Source: Heliocybe sulcata (Eukaryota; Basidiomycota; Agaricomycetes; Gloeophyllales; Gloeophyllaceae). Taken from it: a stretch of DNA of 64,000 nucleotides. The notes beneath the pieces are model-generated. The model was given only the letters and a program-made list of their open reading frames with translations, made no database searches and was not told the origin of the DNA. The position numbers and the translations under genes were made by a program. How positions within the stretch are numbered: the first letter of the stretch is position 1; the number at the start of each line of letters is the position of its first letter. The stretch spans positions 162,150-226,149 of the forward strand of contig ML213519.1 of NCBI GenBank assembly GCA_004369045.1, written 5' to 3'. Shown one piece after another: positions 57,214-64,000 of the stretch.

Positions 57214-60200
57214 CTAAGTACTCGCACCGGTCAGCTGTTTATCCACTGGCTTGAGGTCAAAGCTTACTTCGTCTTTCAGTTTCTTAGCTTCTGTCGTGGT
57301 ATCCACTCGCAGCGTAATATGTGAGCCTCGTTGATGCCCGTGAGCAGTCATGCATTTCTTGCAGATGTCGTATTCGGCACATCTAGTGCATAAAATTTAG
57401 TCTCCATGATTCATGAACACTCGGGCAACCTACTCCATGCATCGATAGAACGTTCCCACGATTGGATATGCCTGATAGTCGAAGTGCTGTAAAATCTGAT
57501 ATTCCACTGAGAACGTCCAACTCACCCCGCAGCCGTTACATTTGAATGATTGGTGTTTGGTGGCGGCATCGCCCTGCTCCTGCTGCTCGAGGGGATGATC
57601 GTGCATGTCAGTCTTGTATTCATTGGCGAGTCCGACGACTTTAGCTGGTGCTTGCTCAAGCGTGGATCGAGTCGGGAATCCATTCAATGCCACACTTGGC
57701 GTCGGACCGATGGGACTCGAGACGAAGCTCCGTGTTCCCGATATCGACATGTTTGCAAGTTGCTGAATTACTGCGAGATTCTTTCCCTTGAAGATTGCAT
57801 CGTCCAATGGTATGGCATCTCCATAGCGCCTGAATGCTGGAGTCAGCTACACGGCAAGTTCGCAACCTGAAGGGATTCACTCAGGATTGAAATCTATCGT
57901 CGGCAGGTGCTCAGTAAGTCGCCCAAGAGAGAGCCACAGAACTCACTTCTCGCCAAGCTGCGGCTTGCATACGCACCCGCCCACTTGCGGCCCAGTTTCC
58001 GTATGTCCCAGGACGACTCCAGTTTGCGAACAACAGAAAGGGAGTGTTGACTAGCGCGAACGTGGACTCCGGGCATCATGCCCTCCTTGTCAGAGGCTCT
58101 GTCATGGTAAAGATCGGCATGCGCATTCAGCTTTTTCTTCCGGTCAACTCGCGCCTGGGTGGAGTCGGTCACGTACATCTTCGAGTCATGAAAGCAATGA
58201 ACGTACGTGTACCACGTAATTGCCGGCTTCAAGATCTATCTCTAGATTGACGCTACGTCGCCAGAGACGCTCATGTGTCGACGTTGCTACAAGTTCATCG
58301 GTACCTTCTCGGTACAGGCTGAAGTCCAGTGACCACTCGTAGCATCCTGATAGCTCGTAGAAATGACGGTCATCCAGACGTGACAACACGATGACGGCAG
58401 GGGTATCCTCATCGACGTGGATCGTATCTGATGCGAATGTCAAAATTAGCATCAACGAATCAGACCATGTCTATGAGACCCACACGACACATCGCCGTAA
58501 TTCCAAGCACCTTGTGTGGTTTCAGGGTATTGATCAAGCGAACTAGGCAGATCACATACAGGGAAGGGAACGGGCGGTCACATTGAGCCAGAGGGAACTG
58601 ACGATCCAGGAATCATCGAACAATCTTGTCCGATCCACATATGTCCATGTTGACAGAAAATCTTTGTCTACTGCCGTTCAGCCTCAACTTGCATAGGGAC
58701 AATGAAGGCACTCACATTCCATAATGAACTCCCCATCCTCGCCGAATTTATGGCCAATATCCGTAGGGTGTAGCAGGGATGTCCATTCCTTTGACCCGTC
58801 ACTCCATGGACCAGTCCATTCACCCTTACCCCATGGGTTCCTGATCTTGAGGAAGCGTTTACCTTTGTGGAGAACCGAGATGAACATCGATTATTATACG
58901 GATGAACGACTGGACGGACCTTTGTACTCTATAGCTTCCATGATCGAGTAAGCGTGGTCTTGGATGTTGTTAGTGCAATGAACGTGTCTTGAATAATGAG
59001 TGTATTACCTTCCCATAAGCCTGCGTGACGCAGCAGATTATCAGAACATCGAAAGCACCAAGGGCGTAATAGCAGACTAGCCTGAAGATGAATTCAGAAT
59101 GACGCAGCTAAATACTCTGTCCTTCTCCGCTCCTTCTTTCAGCTTCAGCAGTTCTTCGTTCCAGAATCGCTCTTTATCCAGAATATCATGCAGATAGAAG
59201 CAATTGGAGACGCCGCTGGGAATAATCAATGCCTTTGGAAATGTTATCATACCACAAGAAAAGCTCACCCTGTTAAGCTCTCGACACCTTCACATGTCCA
59301 GCCATGATTTAAGGCCTCATAATCGCCATGGAGCTTCGCAAACGCTTTCTCAATCAGCGGCCTAGGCAATAATCAGTCTCCTTTCAGGTGGATAATTCCG
59401 TTGAATGTTGCACATACACCCAAGTCTCGTTCTCCGTTCCAGACGAAGCATAGTATAGGGACTTCGTGCCTCTTCTTGCCATTTTGTCATACAAGGCTTT
59501 GTTAGAGCGGAAGTAGTGTTTCTCCTGTAAGTGGAGATAAATATGTGTTACCGCATCGGCGAAAATGCAAAATGGGTCCTGTACCTTATCCGGCAGATCT
59601 TCGTATTTTGGAGCGTATATGGGAAGCAAACTGGAAAGACAAACGTAAGTCAGCTCGCAATATTACTAGAAGGTACAGTAGTCTGACTCGTCCACGATGA
59701 CGTCGACCCATCCGCCATCTCTGTAGAATATGAAACCGTAGACGCCTACCACTGGATCGTGCTGCAAACAAATTAGGGGAGAAGGACCGGAAGATAAGGG
59801 CAGACGACTCACATCGACGCAAATCTTATTGATTAGGTCACGGATTGTGCTGACTGTGGCAAGAGCCGACAAGAACCAGCAATCCTGTAATCTGCCCTGG
59901 ACAAGGTCTTCACCGGTAGCTCCATCAATCATGAACTGCGGATTGTCGTATAGTTCTTCTATACGAAGTATGTCCATAGGCTCATTTTCCTCGTTGGCGA
60001 GCCCGCCTCCGAGTCCGTACAGGCAGCATTGTTGGTCCTCTTCGAGATCAAATTCGAGGTCGCTACATAGCTACGGTCTCCCCTATGATCTAAACCAGAT
60101 CGATTTATACCAGGGACATACCGAAACCGTCTATTGCGTTTCCTAGAAGAAGAGCATTTTCAGCCCGGGAGTCCGCGAGCGCTTAACGATGTATGACGCT

Positions 60201-60423
60201 CTGTACCTGCAGTCTTCGCTGATACGCTTGACGCGTCTCCTACACCTTGCGATTGCGTTGTTCAAGTCTTCAGTAACAATTAATTTCTGTAAGAGCGGTA
60301 GTCTCAGTATCATCATTACCCACTGAGCAGCTAACCCACCGAGTTCTGTTCAGGCTGTTCGTATGCTAGCTCTTGCTCATCGTCAGACGGTAATAGCCAA
60401 GAAGATAGCAGGTTCAATGCCAT
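57214..60423 (-). CDS. Calpain-family cysteine protease with C-terminal ZZ finger, copy 2
   Basis: Minus strand, Met 60423 (MALNLLSSWLLPSDDEQ) to TAG 57214-57216. The exon chain mirrors copy 1: VTEDLNNAIARCRRRVKRIS, RKRNRRFRDLEFDLEED, Cys box LVQGRLQDCWFLSALATV, VYGFIFYRDGGWVDVIVDE, WVPLIEKAFAKLHGDYEALN, His box DHAYSIMEAIEY and Asn box KRFLKIRNPWGKGEWTGPW. The catalytic Cys, His and Asn are intact. The beta-sandwich (IHVDEDTPAVIVLSRLDDRH, ERLWRRSVNLEIDLEAG) precedes a ZZ finger: FKCNGCGVSWTF, FYRCMECAEYDICKKCMTAH, GHQRGSHITLRV. A 12-nt exon (59009-59020) lies just before the His box, and the intron upstream of it begins with GC. It is tail-to-tail with copy 1. Confidence 0.83.
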
Positions 60424-62149
60424 ATTGGCTGAGAAAGGCGCGAAGTGGAAGTAATGTCGTTGTGATTCAATAGTAGCCGTTATTTATACGGAGCAATGAG
60501 CGCCCATGCCATACAGAGTCAGGAACCGAGCATCACCGCCCGGAAGCAGCAGTGGCAGTGGCGACATGCCACCGAGATTCCGGCTCTATCTGAGGCAGAC
60601 AACCATCATTCACCAAGGCATAAGCTGCCCCGCTGAATAGTATTTTGGGACGATTATAGACGTAAATCATCGGTATCCAGGGATCACTCGTCCAGAGCGG
60701 TGTCTAAAAATCAGTGCTCCGAGCAATTGTTGAGTCAGTCAATCTTCCTGTTGCAAAGGAGTTGGCGCTAGCCTTACATGTAGTATGACAATCGGTTTCC
60801 CAGAGCGCTTGATAGCTAGTTCTCATGATGATCGTCGGGGTGCACCGCCGCAGACCGTTGATGAGGATCTATCATCTGCCTAATTGCCGGTTTTGTGTCA
60901 CCAGGGCCGTTTATACCGAGAGCTGTTGTTCTTGTTGGAACAGCAAACCGTACGGATTCCTATTTTATCGACACTCTTTCCATTTATGGTTATGTTTATC
61001 TCTCGAGTCATATATTGCCGTTCCTTATCCTTCTGACAGCTCATATAGCTATTGATTGCCTTTAGACGTATATGGACTCATCCGCGTACCTTACAACAAC
61101 TCGTAGACCTTAAGTACCGTGTCTGCCGTAGTAAGACCCCACTTTGCACCTTTCTTGTCGTCGTGCTAAGTGGGGTAAGTCTCGTACGCCTATACCTGTT
61201 TGTTCATGGACTTACGATTACCTATAGTTACTCGTCTGTTTGTACTACAGGTAATCAAACATACTTTTGCACCTTTCTTGTCGTCGTGCTAAGTGGGTTA
61301 CTCGTCTGTTTGCTACAGACCTGCACGACTACGCAAAAGTCATATTATAAGCCTTTTAGTTCTGCGGCACGTAGCTATGTGTGGTTATCAGACAAGCAGG
61401 TCCAGGTCTGTGAACTCCCGTTGCCCGCCTACTCGGAGTCACTGAGGAGACGTCCGCCAGCAAGTCTAGTCCAGGTGAGAGGCGTAGTAATAGGTGGCGT
61501 GCGCTCAAATTCCCAGGCTGGGCATATATGTTCTATTATTCGTGACTTCTATGTTTTCAATGCATCTCATGCATTATAACCGGGCCAGACGTTCTTGCCT
61601 ATACTCGATGGTCCCCTATGCCGTGGGCTACTAGAGACAACTATCTGACGCTTTAAAGGCGATATCCCACTGTGGCATCCAGCGTTATGCTACCGAAAAA
61701 ACGACAAAAGAACGCCTGATTTCCCGCACACACCGACTGGCACCGGCATACTCGCAGATAACCCTCTAACCCGCTAGCATCGCCGCCGCCTGCGAGGTCT
61801 TCAAGGGGGGCCAGCGGCGATATTGCCTGAGTCGGTATACTTTGGGTACTGAGGCTTGAGGCTCTCCATCTTTCTGTCGCTTGCTATACCGTAAAGTCAA
61901 GGTCCATGGCGCTGAAATACGTTGATTATATAGGCAACCTCTGCACAAATCTTTCGACAGCCATCGAGCCATAGAGGGCAAGCAGTGAGGACCCGACGAT
62001 AGGCTTACCAGAAGGGGAAGTCGTGTAGGCAGCGGTCTCTGCACAAAGTGAATGAGAGGCGTGCCATTGACAACCCTGCTGTTCAGCTACTTACCATGAT
62101 GTGTCAAAAATTGGAGGACCGCGGCAGGCACTGCAAGAGGGCTCAGTAG
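60424..62149. other. Gene-poor region with direct repeats
   Basis: No gene is supported in 1.7 kb. The 175-codon plus-strand frame at 61052-61579 crosses two copies of a 32-bp direct repeat and has no recognisable domain, so I do not call it coding. Confidence 0.45.
61143..61313. repeat. Imperfect tandem duplication with 32-bp and 16-bp direct repeats
   Basis: A 32-nt unit containing cacctttcttgtcgtcgtg and ending ctaagtggg occurs at 61143-61174 and again at 61267-61298 (124 bases apart). gttactcgtctgtttg occurs at 61228-61243 and 61298-61313. The two copies interleave, as in a partial local duplication followed by deletion. Confidence 0.75.
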
Positions 62150-62911
62150 TCAGTGCTTGCCGTTCACGGCGTCATCTAGGCAGTTGCACACTGCTGCTAT
62201 CAGTGCAGCATCGACTGAAGATAGGGCCGGGTAAGATCTCGATATTACACCAGAGAACTAGGCCTACCTCCTGGAGCCACTGTGACATAGTACGTCGAGA
62301 AATCGCGCAACCTTCTGCGCAACCGGGCAACCAACTCATCTCCAGCGTAAATCTCAGCATGCCGCTCCAGGATAGAGCCTTTGACGGAAAGGTTGATCTC
62401 TTTGCCGTCAAAATTCTGGAAGTGTACCGAGAGCTTATTGCTCCCTATAGCAAACTGCTGTTTCACGTGGCATAATTCAGGGCCATTGCTCTCTCCGGGG
62501 CATATCTAGAAGTTAGAGGTTAAGCACCTGCATTCCTTCCTTAACGCTCGAAATGCTCACCATGAATTGCTTGAATAGCGTGAGGATTTTGTCCTGAATA
62601 TTCAGGATCGGTTGTCCTTGTGTGTCGTACAGAGTTCTCCTACTCCGTAGCGAGTACGCTTTGCCTTTCATAGTGAAAAGGGTTTCCCCATCCGGTGTAG
62701 TAATCTGATAGTCGTCGCCACTCAAGGATAATTTCTCCTGGAACTTCAAGGTGATTTCACTCTGATGCAAAGTGAAGTCGCGAATCACTCCTAAGGGAGC
62801 TCCAATACTAGGGTAGGCTATGTTAACCAGACATGCTGGTGGGGCATTGAGGTACACTCACCCCGACATTGGACCCTCCTCTTGAAGTTCGGTGTAATAC
62901 GAGTGATCCAT
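62150..62911 (-). CDS. LURP-one-related (LOR, tubby-fold) protein
   Basis: Met 62911 (MDHSYYTELQEEGPMSG) joins over a short intron to IGAPLGVIRDFTLHQSEITL. The exon 62513-62800 reads LKFQEKLSLSGDDYQITTPD, GETLFTMKGKAYSLRSRRTL, YDTQGQPILNIQDKILTLF. The next exon has LSVHFQNFDGKEINLSVKGS, ILERHAEIYAGDELVARLRR and YYVTVAPG, and the last VDAALIAAVCNCLDDAVNG with stop TGA at 62150-62152. The tandem beta-strand pattern with a hydrophobic helix at the end is the LOR domain (tubby C-terminal-like fold, related to phospholipid scramblases). Members bind membranes or phosphoinositides; the precise role in fungi is unknown. The length (about 200 aa) is normal for the family. Confidence 0.8.
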
Positions 62912-64000
62912 CGCGACGAGATGCAATCTAAGAAATCAGGCGAGCAAAGTAATGAGGTAGAGTAGACGGAATCTGTCAGCGATGGTTTGGCACTGTGAGT
63001 CCAGCTGAAATATATATGATGAGACAATAAGGAGATATAAGGGCGATTCTCGAAAGCACTGCCTACAAGGCTGCGCCGTAGCGCGCAGCAGCCCCCAAGC
63101 AAAGTAAGTAGAGACCAACTCCCAAAGACGCCGTTGATGGTTTGCACGAGAAGCCACTCACCGCAGTTCCGATTCCTTAGGATGTTATCTCGTCGATTGC
63201 TTCGGGCCGAACCGCACGAAACCTGAGATCGCAGTTATTTGTGATGAGGACGCGGAGCACCCGGCGCAGTGTATATGCTTGTAGACTCTAGCGGCATATC
63301 CAGATACGGTCCATCGTAATCCATGTAAGTAGTTGGACTGTGCGAATAGTCTTACAGATGCAGTTCTCCGGGTCTGGTGGTTTGGATTTTACGATTGATG
63401 CAAGCACTACATCCAGAAGTTAACTCTGCTGAGCTCGTTCGCGTAATAGCCGTGGGCGGTGCACCTTTGCTGCCGCGGCTGGTACAAAACATCAAGAGCG
63501 AATCGGAACAGATAGGAACCGGTGCGCGGACGTCCCTGTGACACTGCCACCTTCACGTGGAGCACATAGCCAAGCCACAACACGCGTAGTTCACGAGCTT
63601 TCTCTTTGTTTAGCCCACCTGGCCGCCACCGTCTTCGCGGTCTGCTGACAGGAATAGCAAAGATGAATGGTTTTGAGCAGTATTGCACTCGCACCTTCAC
63701 CAATGCTGCAGACGTTCCAGTACTCACGAACGAACTTGAGGGAGTTGGCCATTGCAGGGCATGGCATTATTTCTCAAGTCCTGAGAGCATATGTATTTTA
63801 TTTATTAGTTATTTGTGATAATTTATGCATAAAGGGCCAATTTCACTGTTCTCCATTGTGCAGTAAGAAGTGCTGATATGCTGACTGTGATTCTAAAGCT
63901 CCTTGATTGCACTGTACATAAGATATGTAGAAACGGATGCTACTAGAACAATGCAGGTGTTGGAATTCGGGATTTGTCGGGATTAAGGTGCGAGCTCACA
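62912..64000. other. Right-edge interval, no gene seen
   Basis: Upstream region of the LOR gene to the window end. Frames at 63407-63727 (minus) and 63606-63818 (plus) overlap and lack domains; either could be part of a gene that continues outside. The last 250 bases are AT-rich. Confidence 0.4.

Noticed and set aside
61052-61579. 175-codon plus-strand frame
   Set aside because: It spans the interleaved direct repeats, has no domain, and its residues look random; a chance frame is more likely.

Overview
This 64 kb window is nuclear DNA from a filamentous basidiomycete, most likely an Agaricomycete. Genes are multi-exon and tightly packed on both strands. Introns are about 48-75 nt with GT...CTRAY...AG signals. 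The protein set (Msd1/SSX2IP, Snt2-like, Pop1/Cdc4-like, ALG5, DNAJC7-like, hybrid histidine kinase) is typical of such fungi. A 400-N run at 10023-10422 shows that this is a draft scaffold.

Left part (1-22.8 kb). From the left edge: an ankyrin-RCC1 protein cut by the window edge (-), a small unknown protein (-), a microtubule-anchoring Msd1/SSX2IP-like coiled-coil protein (+) and a phenol-2-monooxygenase-type flavoprotein (-). Then comes a poor 8.3-14.8 kb stretch with the assembly gap, a broken ankyrin-MYND gene and other decayed coding fragments. It is followed by a USP8/Doa4-type deubiquitinase (+) and a large Snt2-like chromatin reader (-).

Middle part (22.8-47 kb). A membrane hybrid histidine kinase (+) has an apparent AT-AC intron inside its phospho-acceptor H-box codons and an apparent frameshift before its receiver. 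Next is a cluster of three paralogous BTB genes, with ALG5 between the first two, plus an F-box-like gene and a remnant of a second copy of it. The order fits a tandem duplication of an F-box/BTB gene pair. A decayed orphan-family fragment follows, then a UBXN1-like p97 cofactor, a Pop1/Cdc4-like F-box/WD40 protein and a TPR-J-domain co-chaperone, all (+).

Right part (47-64 kb). A long gene-poor gap leads to a 528-aa disordered orphan protein (+). Two paralogous calpains with C-terminal ZZ fingers then lie tail to tail around a ZNF511-like zinc-finger gene. The window closes with a LURP-one-related (tubby-fold) gene (-) and non-coding flanks that include short direct repeats.

Several genes belong to ubiquitin/proteostasis routes: the deubiquitinase, the UBX cofactor, the F-box and BTB putative ligase adaptors, the J-protein and the calpains. 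They are not arranged as an operon-like unit, and no novel gene system is proven. The most notable signals are three non-canonical introns (one AT-AC, two GC-AG) that are each needed to preserve conserved catalytic or zinc-binding motifs, the inverted calpain-ZZ pair, and the BTB/F-box duplication. Exon limits were worked out by hand from reading frame and splice signals.
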